From NCBI GenBank assembly GCA_944349335.1, contig CALVMW010000001.1, positions 330,309-394,308 on the forward strand: 64,000 nt of DNA, written 5' to 3'. This DNA comes from an uncultured Bacilli bacterium (GTDB taxonomy: Bacteria > Bacillota_I > Bacilli_A > RFN20 > CAG-288). This document shows, piece after piece, positions 8,849-17,600 of this stretch. A program made the position numbers and the translations under genes. A model generated the notes under the pieces. That model was not told the DNA's origin, did not search any database, and saw only the letters and a program-made list of their open reading frames with translations. Within the stretch, counting starts at the first letter, position 1, and each line of letters starts with the position of its first letter.

Positions 8849-10215
8849 TAGAAGAGCATATCCTTATAGCAGCGAGGATAAGGAAGAGTGTCACGAATAT
8901 TAGACATACCTGTAACCAGCATAACTAATCTTTCAAAGCCGAGACCAAAGCCAGAGTGAGGAATCGAACCATTCTTCCTTAAATCAAGATACCATTGATA
9001 AGCTTCAATATTCATATGTAATTCTTCCATTCTCTTAAGAAGCTTATCATAATCGCATTCTCTTTCACTTCCACCGCAAAGTTCACCGATGAAAGGAACA
9101 AGTAAATCAACTGCTCCAACTGTCTTATTATCATCATTTTGCTTCATATAGAAGGCTTTAATATCTTTAGGATAATCAGTTAAGAAAACAGGTCCTTTAT
9201 AGATTACTTCAGTTAAATATTTTTCATGTTCGGAACCAAAATCTAAACCGAAGTTAAAGTCTTCTACTTCAAAATGATGACCATTATCATTAGCTTCTTT
9301 TAACTTTTTTAAAGCTTCAGTATAAGGTAATCTAATAAATGCATTAGATAAGAAATTATTTAATCTTTCAATGAGATGATTGTCGACTCTCTCATTAAAG
9401 AATTCAATATCGGCTTTGCAATCTTCCATAGTATGTTTAACAACATATTTTAAGAAGTCTTCCATCAAGTCCATATTATCATTAAGATGGGCCCAAGCTA
9501 TTTCAGGTTCAACCATCCAGAATTCAGCAGCATGGCGAGTCGTATTAGATTTCTCAGCGCGGAAAGTAGGACCAAAAGTATAAACTTTTCCATAAGTTAA
9601 AGCGAAAGGCTCAACGTGTAATTGACCAGAGACAGTGAGGTGAACATTATCTTTATTAAAGAATTCTGTCGGCTTTTTTAAATCAGCATAAACGTTAAAG
9701 GTTTGTCCTTCGCCTTCACAATCATTAGCAGTCAATATCGGAGTATGAATCCAATAAAAGCCATTTTCATGGAAATATTGATGAATATAATAAGCTAAAG
9801 TTGAACGCACTCTAAAGACAGCATTAAAAGTATTAGTCTTCATTCTCCATTGCGGGATAGTTCTTAAATATTCAAAAGTAGTTCTTTTCTTCTGTAAAGG
9901 ATAAGAATCAGAAACTGGTCCGATCACTTTAGCGGCAGTGACATTTAATTCAAAAGGCTGTTTAGCTTGCTCAGTGATATGAATCTTACCTTCCAAGTAG
10001 ATAGAAGCACCTAATTTAGCATTTTCTAAAGAAAACTTACTAACATCAAAAACAGCTTGTAAATTTAAAAAACTCGATCCATCATTGACTGAGAGGAAAC
10101 CTACTTGACCTAAAAAACGGCTATTTTTTATATAACCTTCAATAGTAACTTCTAATCCTTCAAGTTCTTCTTTTCTCTCATATTTTTGATAGAGTTCAGC
10201 AATTGATATTTTCAT
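8848..10215 (-). CDS. asnS: Asparaginyl-tRNA synthetase
   Basis: This class IIb enzyme charges tRNA-Asn with asparagine using ATP. The N-terminal OB-fold anticodon-binding domain (about residues 1-110, with VTIEGYIKNSR) is followed by the catalytic domain: motif 2 around FRAEKSNTTRH, and motif 3 GFGLGFERLVML near the C-terminus. The GGSERE segment is the Asn/Asp-class signature. At 455 residues it has normal length. A GGAG site precedes the ATG. It lies between tsaD and the anchored protein, with nearly contiguous genes on both sides. Confidence 0.97.
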   Translation of the reverse strand: MKISIAELYQKYERKEELEGLEVTIEGYIKNSRFLGQVGFLSVNDGSSFLNLQAVFDVSKFSLENAKLGASIYLEGKIHITEQAKQPFELNVTAAKVIGPVSDSYPLQKKRTTFEYLRTIPQWRMKTNTFNAVFRVRSTLAYYIHQYFHENGFYWIHTPILTANDCEGEGQTFNVYADLKKPTEFFNKDNVHLTVSGQLHVEPFALTYGKVYTFGPTFRAEKSNTTRHAAEFWMVEPEIAWAHLNDNMDLMEDFLKYVVKHTMEDCKADIEFFNERVDNHLIERLNNFLSNAFIRLPYTEALKKLKEANDNGHHFEVEDFNFGLDFGSEHEKYLTEVIYKGPVFLTDYPKDIKAFYMKQNDDNKTVGAVDLLVPFIGELCGGSERECDYDKLLKRMEELHMNIEAYQWYLDLRKNGSIPHSGFGLGFERLVMLVTGMSNIRDTLPYPRCYKDMLF

Positions 10216-10226
10216 ATATTTCTCCT

Positions 10227-11219
10227 TTATAATTTCATATTAGGTTGACTAGAGATAGTAAGTGAAGCTTCCTTCTTTTCTTTAATAAGATGAGAAGCGA
10301 CTTTAGCTATCATCGCCGCATTATCAGTCGTACACCAGAGCGGTGGAATTAAAACATCTAACTTCCCCATAAATCTTCTCTGTGCTTCTTTTCTTAAATA
10401 AGAATTAGCACTGACTCCTCCTCCGATAACAAGCATCTTCGGATTATAATCTTTAATAGCATTTTCAACTTTATCAAGGAGCTGATTCATAAAGGCAATC
10501 TCGGTTGAAAGAGCATATTCCTTCTTTCTTTCTAATGTCATATCCCCTTCTTTTTCAATCAGTCTAAGAAGGTGACTTTTAAGTCCCGAGTATGAAAGAT
10601 TATAGCCTTTTTCCCGAACACAAGGAAGAGAGAAGGTCTTTATATCACCTTCTTTTGTCAGTTTATCAATATTAACTCCTCCTGGATATGGTAAACCTAA
10701 AGCGCGAGCAACTTTATCTAATGCCTCACCTATAGCATCATCTAAAGTCTCACCAATTATTTCAAAAGATAATTCATCTTTTAAATAAACGATCTCAGTA
10801 TTACCACCCGAAGCGATTATAGCTAATAAAGGATATTTAAAATCTTTGACAAATTCATTAGCATAAATATGTCCAGCTAGATGATGAACACCGATTAAAG
10901 GAACATTTAAATAAGTAGCTAAAGTCTTAGCTGCCATAACACCGATCTGTAGTGCACCAGGTAAGCCAGGTCCAATAGTAACAGCAATATGTGTTATTGT
11001 GTGGTAGTCAAAACCCTTTAAAGAAAGAGCATAAGAAAGTACAGCAGTTATATTCTGCAAATGGAGTCTTGAAGCTAATTCTGGATAAACTCCTCCAAAC
11101 TTCTTATGTTCTTCAATCTGAGTATTGACAGTATTAGCTAATAACTCACCATTTTTTAAAATAGCGATAGCTGTTTCATCACAAGATGACTCGATAGCAA
11201 GTATTACTTCATCTTTCAT
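10227..11219 (-). CDS. tsaD: tRNA N6-threonylcarbamoyladenosine transferase TsaD
   Basis: It transfers the threonylcarbamoyl group onto A37 of ANN-decoding tRNAs, working with TsaB and TsaE. The start ILAIESSCDETA is the ASKHA-fold phosphate loop, the metal site is in HHLAGHIYAN, and IGGGVSANSYL and CTDNAAMIA are family motifs. At 330 residues it is full length. The start overlaps the rimI stop by 11 nt. Its partners tsaB and tsaE lie just upstream on the same transcript. Confidence 0.97.
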   Translation of the reverse strand: MKDEVILAIESSCDETAIAILKNGELLANTVNTQIEEHKKFGGVYPELASRLHLQNITAVLSYALSLKGFDYHTITHIAVTIGPGLPGALQIGVMAAKTLATYLNVPLIGVHHLAGHIYANEFVKDFKYPLLAIIASGGNTEIVYLKDELSFEIIGETLDDAIGEALDKVARALGLPYPGGVNIDKLTKEGDIKTFSLPCVREKGYNLSYSGLKSHLLRLIEKEGDMTLERKKEYALSTEIAFMNQLLDKVENAIKDYNPKMLVIGGGVSANSYLRKEAQRRFMGKLDVLIPPLWCTTDNAAMIAKVASHLIKEKKEASLTISSQPNMKL

Positions 11220-11649
11220 CGTCTAACTCCTTATAATAGCAATAAGCATCTATAGTACCATAATAATTTTTTCTTTTTTTATAGAAAATAAAACCATTTC
11301 TTTGATAAAGAGAAAGAGCTTTTTTATTGTCCTCTCTTACTTCTAAAAATATTTTATTTATCTTTTTTTCTTTCATCTTTTGAAAGTAATATTCTAATAA
11401 TTTAGTAGCGTAACCTCTCCCTTCATATTCTTCTTTAATAGCTATCTCATCTATTTCACTATAATCATAACTTAACCTATAGAGGATATATCCGATAAAG
11501 CTATCTTCTTCATATAAAGAATAACCACCTAAGTTCTGATCTTTTTTATAAAGAAGGACATCTTCTTCTGATTTTAAAGAAAGAGCGATCCGTTTTGTGG
11601 AAAGAGAATAAACCTCATAAGGAGATATATCTTCATATCTTAAGTGCAT
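11209..11649 (-). CDS. rimI: GNAT acetyltransferase, RimI-like
   Basis: The Gcn5-type acetyl-CoA fold is visible: a central IDEIAIKEEYEGRGYATKLL acetyl-CoA loop (the R/Q-x-x-G-x-G/A type motif is GRGYAT), then FLEVREDNKKALSLYQRNGF, which is typical of RimI. RimI acetylates the N-terminus of ribosomal protein S18 in Escherichia coli; the target here is inferred. It sits between tsaB and tsaD, the usual place for rimI in Bacillota. I chose the ATG at 11649; an in-frame start at 11667 is possible. Neither has a strong ribosome site, and the gene overlaps tsaB by 17 nt. Confidence 0.88.
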   Translation of the reverse strand: MHLRYEDISPYEVYSLSTKRIALSLKSEEDVLLYKKDQNLGGYSLYEEDSFIGYILYRLSYDYSEIDEIAIKEEYEGRGYATKLLEYYFQKMKEKKINKIFLEVREDNKKALSLYQRNGFIFYKKRKNYYGTIDAYCYYKELDDER

Positions 11650-12202
11650 AAATAGGTAAGTAATCACTCTCCTTAGTCAAAAAATCAATAAATCTATCCC
11701 TATACTTGACCATCAAAGAAACAGGATCAATTAAAATATAATCTTTCAATTTACTTTTTGCCTTCTCATCTTTTTGATCAAGAATGTACTTTTGATTTAT
11801 ATCGATAGCATCTTTTTTTACTATCGATACTTTCTTATCTTTATAGATATATAAATTACCACCTCTATCACTTAATGCTGGTATAGCTTCATCATCAACA
11901 AAAGAGAATAATTCTAATGTGTTTATTCCATAGAGATGAATATTATTATCTAAGGCGTAAATAGTTCTTGGAATAGTTAAGCCTAAACGAATGCCTGTAT
12001 TACTACCCGGGCCTAACAAAGTATAATAAGCACCTATATCGCTCATCTTTAGGTCATCTAGTAAAAGCTTAATACCTAAATCTGTTCTTTCTAAAACCTT
12101 TTTAGGATCACCTAAGGAGAGATAAGTAGTAACATTTTTATTCTTTAAAGCTAAAGAAAAAGAATAAGTGGCTGTATCGAGAAATAAACTAAGATCTTTC
12201 AT
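11633..12202 (-). CDS. tsaB: tRNA threonylcarbamoyladenosine biosynthesis protein TsaB
   Basis: TsaB is the non-catalytic TsaD paralogue that forms the TsaB-TsaD-TsaE complex for t6A synthesis. The N-terminal LFLDTATYSFSLAL replaces the TsaD nucleotide loop, and GPGSNTGIRLGLTI is the conserved TsaB signature. At 189 residues it is slightly short, and the C-terminal half is divergent (Lys/Asp-rich). It overlaps tsaE by 14 nt and rimI by 17 nt, consistent with a single translationally coupled block. Confidence 0.93.
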   Translation of the reverse strand: MKDLSLFLDTATYSFSLALKNKNVTTYLSLGDPKKVLERTDLGIKLLLDDLKMSDIGAYYTLLGPGSNTGIRLGLTIPRTIYALDNNIHLYGINTLELFSFVDDEAIPALSDRGGNLYIYKDKKVSIVKKDAIDINQKYILDQKDEKAKSKLKDYILIDPVSLMVKYRDRFIDFLTKESDYLPIYALKI

Positions 12203-12629
12203 CTTCGATAATTATCCTCCTTTTATCATCTTCTAGATATTCAAAATAAATATCGATGCGCGGATGATAAGATTTCAAACTAGAAGTAGCAAATTCAGGC
12301 CACTCAACATAGATGATAGCTTTCTCATCTCCTAAATAATCTTCTAACCCTATATCTTTTAACGAATCATCGATTCCTTCAAGACGATAATAATCAGCAT
12401 GTAAGAAAGTATAATCTGTCTCATAGATCTTTAATAAGTTAAAAGAAGGTGAATTAACTATCTCATTAACACCTAATGACTTAGCAACAGATTGAAAGAA
12501 AGTAGTTTTACCTGCTCCTAATTTTCCATGAGCAAAAATGAGTTCTCCTCCTTTCAAACTCTTAGAAAATAAAGTAGCTATTTTACTAGTCTCCTCTTTA
12601 CTAGAAGAGATAAATTCATTCCTTTTCAT
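12189..12629 (-). CDS. tsaE: tRNA threonylcarbamoyladenosine biosynthesis ATPase TsaE
   Basis: This small P-loop ATPase is needed for turnover of the t6A complex. Walker A is GKLGAGKTTFF and the family motif SPSFNLLKIYE follows; the acidic HADYYRLEGIDDS segment and IYVEWPE (Walker B region) complete the TsaE pattern. I place the start at the ATG at 12629 (146 residues), because the extra upstream sequence (to 12692) overlaps the preceding gene and does not fit the family. No clear ribosome site is seen; it overlaps the upstream stop by 14 nt and is probably translated by coupling. Confidence 0.93.
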   Translation of the reverse strand: MKRNEFISSSKEETSKIATLFSKSLKGGELIFAHGKLGAGKTTFFQSVAKSLGVNEIVNSPSFNLLKIYETDYTFLHADYYRLEGIDDSLKDIGLEDYLGDEKAIIYVEWPEFATSSLKSYHPRIDIYFEYLEDDKRRIIIEDERS

Positions 12630-13986
12630 CGCAAGAGATAACATGATCGACGAAGTCAAAAACAACCTTTGAAGCATCAGCATAAATATCAAAAGAACCT
12701 AATCTTTCAATGCGCTTTAAAGGTAATTCCATAATATCATCTGAAAGGTTCATACCGATCTTAACACCATAAGAGTTAACAGAAATAAATAAAGATTGAA
12801 CAATATAATTAGTGTTAATTTGATTTAAAATCTTACAAGCATTTAAGTCTAAATACTTACTTATTCTTTCAGGAGAGATAGCATAAACGATATACTCTTT
12901 CTTCAAACCAGGGATAAAGACAGGTGTATAATTATCAACAAAATCAGGAAGAACAGTATGCTTCTTATCACCACATAAAACAATAATAAAAGAATCTTCA
13001 CTCTCAACTTTATAATCATAAGAATAATAACGACCGAATAAACCGATCTCAGTTATATTCGAAACATTATTCTTCTTATTGACCTTACTTTCATCCTTCT
13101 TCTTTTTCTCTTCTAAATTAGAATTATTAGCTTCACTAGATAAATCGATATCTAATAAAGTATTATCATTACTCGGAAGCTCTGTGGTTGTTGTAAAAGT
13201 ATTAGTATCATCAAAAGTATGGACAGACTTATCAAAATTATAAAGGACTTCCGGTTTCTTATTGCATTCATCAAAAGAGCGAGGAGGAATTAAAACAGAA
13301 ACTTCAGCCGTAATAAAATCGCGACCTTTTCTTGTACCGATAGCTACAGCACGTGAACCGATAGAATTGATAGTTTTAAAATAATGAGCTTGAATAATGC
13401 TCTGATCCTCAATCTTAGCTTCAGTTGCTAATTTACCATCAGTAACATCTAAAGAAGCAAAAATAAAACCATCTAAAGTGTTTTGGAAAGCAGAAAGATA
13501 TTCTAAAGAGACTGTTTTATTTTTCTTATTAAAGATAGAAGCAAGAACAAAGCCGGCGATCATAATAGCAACAGTGATACCAAAAGTCATCCAAACAACC
13601 CACTGCGTATCTTGAACTAAAAAGACAACTAGGATTGTCGCAACAAAAGCTGCGATCATAAGTCCCATGGAAACACCATTAACAATATTAGCCGTATTGA
13701 TCTTCTTAAAGAATTTCTTTCTTACACTATCAATATCTTCATCTATAGTATGACCGCTATCTTTAGCATAAATAATATCTTTAAAATTATAATCCTGATG
13801 TTCACTACCACCTGAATATTCACCTTTAATATCATCAGGTTTAGATTCAACTACTTCTTCAAGAGGCTTGTCATTAACAGTTTCTGTACTTTCTTCAGTA
13901 CTACTTATTGTATCTTTAGCCGCATCAATATTTTCATCTTTAACTTCATTTAAATCTTTATTTTCAAATTGCTCATCTTCAAACAT
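12616..13986 (-). CDS. Membrane protein of unknown function with acidic N-terminus
   Basis: Family not recognised. The first 90 or so residues are acidic and low-complexity (many Glu, Asp, Ser), followed by two adjacent hydrophobic helices (about 100-122 and 128-150) and a soluble C-terminal domain of about 300 residues with a Lys-rich linker near its middle. The two-helix hairpin suggests that both ends face the cytoplasm. It is the first gene of the operon that continues with tsaE, tsaB, rimI, tsaD, asnS and galE, and ends in TGA overlapping tsaE by 14 nt. No enzymatic motif is visible. Confidence 0.65.
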   Translation of the reverse strand: MFEDEQFENKDLNEVKDENIDAAKDTISSTEESTETVNDKPLEEVVESKPDDIKGEYSGGSEHQDYNFKDIIYAKDSGHTIDEDIDSVRKKFFKKINTANIVNGVSMGLMIAAFVATILVVFLVQDTQWVVWMTFGITVAIMIAGFVLASIFNKKNKTVSLEYLSAFQNTLDGFIFASLDVTDGKLATEAKIEDQSIIQAHYFKTINSIGSRAVAIGTRKGRDFITAEVSVLIPPRSFDECNKKPEVLYNFDKSVHTFDDTNTFTTTTELPSNDNTLLDIDLSSEANNSNLEEKKKKDESKVNKKNNVSNITEIGLFGRYYSYDYKVESEDSFIIVLCGDKKHTVLPDFVDNYTPVFIPGLKKEYIVYAISPERISKYLDLNACKILNQINTNYIVQSLFISVNSYGVKIGMNLSDDIMELPLKRIERLGSFDIYADASKVVFDFVDHVISCDEKE

Positions 13987-14073
13987 ATTATATCCTCCAT
14001 TAAATCCCTTTAATTATACCAAAAAGCCATAGTAACTAACGTAAAAAGAAAATAAAAATTATAAAGTTAAACA

Positions 14074-14102
14074 TTGAAAGAAAAAAAGATAGATGATAAA
14101 AT
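14074..14102 (+). promoter_or_regulatory. Promoter of tRNA-Val
   Basis: TTGAAA (14074-14079), a 17-bp spacer and TAAAAT (14097-14102) place transcription start about 9 nt before the tRNA. On the opposite strand TATAAT (14063-14058) is a possible -10 for the operon beginning at 13986, with a weak -35. Confidence 0.75.
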
Positions 14103-14117
14103 CATTTTGCTAAATAA

Positions 14118-14194
14118 GAGCTTATAGCTCAGCTGGTTAGAGCGCTTCCTTCACACGGAAGAGGTCAGCAGTCCGAATCTGCTTAAGCTCACCA
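14118..14194 (+). tRNA. tRNA-Val, anticodon CAC
   Basis: The acceptor stem GAGCTTA pairs with TAAGCTC. The D arm is GCTC/GAGC, the anticodon arm CTTCC-TTCACAC-GGAAG gives anticodon CAC (valine, codon GUG), and the T arm is AGCAG-TCCGAAT-CTGCT. The CCA end is encoded (14192-14194). It is followed directly by its own terminator. Confidence 0.96.
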
Positions 14195-14198
14195 TTTG

Positions 14199-14219
14199 CT
14201 CGCTAATAGCGAGTTTTTT
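14199..14219 (+). terminator. Terminator of tRNA-Val
   Basis: Stem CTCGCT (14199-14204) with AGCGAG (14208-14213), a 3-nt loop, followed by T6. Confidence 0.85.
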
Positions 14220-14265
14220 ATTTTAAATAAATAATATAAATACTTTTTAATAAATCAATATAAAC

Positions 14266-14299
14266 AAAAAGAGACCCGTATTTCTACGGGCCTCTATTT
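14266..14299 (-). terminator. Terminator of the BIG2 lipoprotein gene
   Basis: Stem CCCGTA with TACGGG, extended by GAG/CTC outside a single mismatch (14271-14294), with a TTTC loop. Read on the minus strand it is followed by T5 (14270-14266); a T-run on the other side could also stop plus-strand readthrough. Confidence 0.85.
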
Positions 14300-14316
14300 T
14301 TTACTTAGTGGCTGAA

Positions 14317-17205
14317 TTATTCGCCTTCGCCAGCAGCGGCAGCGTTAACAGTGATTGTAAGAGTGATAGTAGAAGGAGTTGCATCAGCTTGAGTATCAGT
14401 ACCTTCTTCTTCAACAACAAGAGTTAAAGTGACGGTATGAGGATTCTGAGTGAAAGCTTCAACAGCGTTAAGAGTGCAAACTAATGTTTCAGGATCTTGA
14501 GCGAAAGTAACTTTTTCAAGGACAGATTCATTATCACCAGCAGCGGTAACTTTAACGTTCTTACCAGTAATATCTTTAACAAGGAAGGAGAGAGATTCAC
14601 CTTTAGTTAAAGTGATGTCTCTAGAGAGTCTTTCTGTTCCATCTTGAGAGAAGATACTTAAATCTTCAACATTGACGGTAACAGTAGCAGGTGTTGCAGC
14701 AGCGGCAGAAGTACCAGTGATAGTGATAGTAGCTGTACCTTCAGCTAAAGCTGTAACAAGACCAGTAGCATCGACAGAAACGATACCTTCAGATTCTTTA
14801 GCAACAGTATAGGTAAGAGCCTTTTCTTCAGCAGAGAGTAAGGAAGTACCAGTCATAGTAGGAGTTAACTTGAATGTTTCACCAGCAGAGAGAGTCTTGC
14901 CGTCTTGAGCAGCAGGAACAGAGATTGTTCTGGTACTAACAACGTTAACTTCAACAGTAGTTGTTAATCCATAGTAAGGATTATTGGTATCTTCTTTACC
15001 ATCAGCAGTCTTAGGAGCATAGGTAACTAATAACTCAGTTGTGCCAGCCTTGAGAGCATAGATATTGACATAGCCAGAAGGAGCAGGTTCACCGATAGTG
15101 ACAACACCATCATCTTCATGACCAGTAGCTAAAGCGATATCGTAGTTAGCAGCAACGTTATTGATATAAGCTTCAGAATCATCATACTCATAGTTCCAAT
15201 CGAAGATAAGACCGAAGGATTGATTTGTTGTGATATCAACAACATTGGCCTTATCTAAGGCATATTGGATATTATCACCTAAAGCGACGATCTGAGTAGC
15301 TTCAAAGGCGATTGTATCAACTTGGACAGAGATATCATCAAGTCTGACATCAGAGGTGACAACATGACCGCTAGGTAATTTGACAGGTTCATCATAAGCT
15401 TCTTCACTCAATTTACCATCACCATCGAAGTCTAAGAAGGCAGTTAATGTACCTGTACCAGTTCTAGCAGCTGTAAGTTGAGTTGTAGCGTAACCTTCAG
15501 CATCTTTTGTGCCATTAGCATTAGCAATTGTGAATAAAGGAGTTTCACCTTCAGCATAGGTAGTAGTATCAACGAAGGTAACATAATCAACAGCAGCAGC
15601 TGTATCAGTAGGATGACCATTTAATAAATTGATACTAACATCAGTTGTACCAGCAGTAAATGTACCAGAGCTATCTTTGATGTTAAGAGCAACACCTTCG
15701 ATCTGAGTGAGATCTTCATCACCAGTTCTGAAGAAGTAACCACCGATTTCATCATAGACGTGGATTGTAACGGTAGCGACTAAATCAGCAATATCTGTTC
15801 TGGCGGCAGGAAGAGGAGTAGCGGGTGTAGCTTTGACAGCGGTATATTCACCATTAGCGGTCTCTTCAAGATAACCATCATTACCTTCAAGAGTCCAAGT
15901 GAGTCTTTCTTTGAGTAAAGCGATGTGATCAGCTGTGAAACCAGTAAGACCATCATTGTCTTCATCGAAAGTGATTCTATCATTAACACTTAATTTATCG
16001 CCGACATATAAATGGGCATCTTCAGTATTGAAGTGGATCCAATCAGCAGCGTTTTGATTTCTGAATCTGATAGTAACAACAATCCAAGTAGAAACTTCAG
16101 GATTGTCAGTGGAAGTGATCTTAACGTTAGCTTGACCTTGCCAGACACCGATAATGTGACCAGTATTTTCATCGAGTTCGATTAAATCTGTATCTTCGGT
16201 TGTGTAAACAAGTCTCTGGCTATAATCGTTCTGGCCATCACCTTTGACAACACGACCTTCAACTCTTGTGTAGTTGAGATCAGGATCATCAGCAAAAACG
16301 ACTTTATTACCAGTGAAGGCAGCTTCGATTCTAACAGAAGAAGAATTTCTGACAACTAAAGTAACTCTGCTTGTAGCAGTTTCATCACCTAAAGTAGCAG
16401 TGACTTCAATTTCAGCAACACCAGCAGCAACAGCAGTGATGACACCATTAGCATCGACAGTAGCGATAGCGGTATTTAAAGAAGTGTAAGCGAAGGTAGC
16501 ACCAGCCTTATTAGCTGTAGGATTGATGGCATATTGTTCACCTGCTTCGAGAGTAGGTAAAGAAGGAATAGAAACTTCTAATTCAACAACATCTTCAACA
16601 GGAGCAGATTCAACTCTGAAGGAAGTGACAGCAGTAGCGCTCTGACCACCAGCGACAGCGGTAACTGTGATAGAACCAGCACCAGCGCCGACAGCAGTGA
16701 TGACACCATTGTCAACAGTAGCAACTGCTTCATTTGTGGAAGCCCAAGTTAATGTAGCTCCGGGGATAGAAGTGACAGCAGTAGCAGTGAAACTTTCACC
16801 GACAATTAAAGTAGGAACATTACCTAAAGTGACTGTTAAAACAGTAGCGGTAGGATCTGTAACGACGACAGAGACTGTATCAGTGGCGGTTTCGCCATCT
16901 AAAGAAGCAGTGACTGTGATGGAGGTGACACCAGCAGCAACAGCGGTGACAACACCATTAGTATCGACTGTAGCAACTTCAGTTTTGCTACTAGCCCAAG
17001 ATAAGGTTGCGCCATTAGTAGAATCAGCATTTAAAGCGAGCATCTCACCGGCAACAACAGAAAGTGTTGAACTTTGGATGTTGACATATAAATCAGCTTT
17101 TTCTTCAGTTGTAGTGATAGGAGTAGAGGAAGAGGGTTCACTACAAGAAGTGAGGCCTAATGTCAATGATAAAGCGACAACACCAAGCAACTTACGTTTT
17201 TTCAT
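14317..17205 (-). CDS. Surface lipoprotein with bacterial Ig-like (BIG2) repeats
   Basis: The N-terminus is a lipoprotein signal with lipobox LTSC (Cys at residue 21), so the mature protein should be lipid-anchored on the outer face of the membrane. It continues with at least three BIG2 repeats in the first 290 residues, each with the pattern W/Y-x-S-x-(N/K)-x-x-(V/I)-ATVD-x-NGV-(V/I)-TAV-x-AG, and a further one near residues 770-860 (GIVSVDATGLVTALAEGTAT). The middle has no family I recognise, and there is no sortase motif or catalytic site. At 962 residues it is one of the larger proteins here. Composition (Ala, Thr, Val; GCA/GCT-rich codons) is less AT-rich than its neighbours. It has its own strong promoter and terminator, so it is a single-gene unit. 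Likely an adhesin or scaffold, by inference. Confidence 0.88.
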   Translation of the reverse strand: MKKRKLLGVVALSLTLGLTSCSEPSSSTPITTTEEKADLYVNIQSSTLSVVAGEMLALNADSTNGATLSWASSKTEVATVDTNGVVTAVAAGVTSITVTASLDGETATDTVSVVVTDPTATVLTVTLGNVPTLIVGESFTATAVTSIPGATLTWASTNEAVATVDNGVITAVGAGAGSITVTAVAGGQSATAVTSFRVESAPVEDVVELEVSIPSLPTLEAGEQYAINPTANKAGATFAYTSLNTAIATVDANGVITAVAAGVAEIEVTATLGDETATSRVTLVVRNSSSVRIEAAFTGNKVVFADDPDLNYTRVEGRVVKGDGQNDYSQRLVYTTEDTDLIELDENTGHIIGVWQGQANVKITSTDNPEVSTWIVVTIRFRNQNAADWIHFNTEDAHLYVGDKLSVNDRITFDEDNDGLTGFTADHIALLKERLTWTLEGNDGYLEETANGEYTAVKATPATPLPAARTDIADLVATVTIHVYDEIGGYFFRTGDEDLTQIEGVALNIKDSSGTFTAGTTDVSINLLNGHPTDTAAAVDYVTFVDTTTYAEGETPLFTIANANGTKDAEGYATTQLTAARTGTGTLTAFLDFDGDGKLSEEAYDEPVKLPSGHVVTSDVRLDDISVQVDTIAFEATQIVALGDNIQYALDKANVVDITTNQSFGLIFDWNYEYDDSEAYINNVAANYDIALATGHEDDGVVTIGEPAPSGYVNIYALKAGTTELLVTYAPKTADGKEDTNNPYYGLTTTVEVNVVSTRTISVPAAQDGKTLSAGETFKLTPTMTGTSLLSAEEKALTYTVAKESEGIVSVDATGLVTALAEGTATITITGTSAAAATPATVTVNVEDLSIFSQDGTERLSRDITLTKGESLSFLVKDITGKNVKVTAAGDNESVLEKVTFAQDPETLVCTLNAVEAFTQNPHTVTLTLVVEEEGTDTQADATPSTITLTITVNAAAAGEGE

Positions 17206-17600
17206 TCTTATGAATCCCTTTCTAACCTTAAAATAAATAGGTTAAATAGATATAATCTATCTAAATAATTGATGTAAACCGGACGTTTCACACCAAATAC
17301 GCGATAGACTATACTTAATTATAGCGAATTGCTTTCTTTTGTCAACAAACAATTATCATCTATTGAGCTATTTTCTTACCTTATTTATATATATAGAAAA
17401 GCCCCTTTGTGGTAAATTTTACAATGTTATTTGTAAAAGAATCCCATTTATTTTAATAAAAGTGCTTACACAACTTATTTTTTCGATTAAAATCATCTTT
17501 TTTAACTATAAATTCAATTAAATATTTATATTATCTATATTTATTAAAATATCGTCTCTCTTTTGTTAGTAAAGCGCTACAATAATTTTGGAGGTAAAAT
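17206..17600. other. Intergenic region with divergent promoters
   Basis: This 395-bp AT-rich stretch separates the BIG2 lipoprotein gene from the flavin-reductase-like gene. It holds the lipoprotein promoter at 17318-17345 and a probable -10 box TACAAT (17578-17583) for the plus-strand gene. No coding remnant or strong hairpin is seen between them. Confidence 0.6.
17318..17345 (-). promoter_or_regulatory. Promoter of the BIG2 lipoprotein gene
   Basis: On the minus strand consensus TTGACA (17345-17340) and TATAAT (17323-17318) are 16 bp apart. A leader of roughly 100 nt would follow before the ATG at 17205. Confidence 0.9.

Noticed and set aside
16274..17236. Long plus-strand open frames opposite the BIG2 lipoprotein gene
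   Set aside because: They are mirror images of Ala/Thr/Val repeat codons, have no ribosome sites or recognisable protein features, and the minus-strand gene has a lipobox, promoter and terminator.
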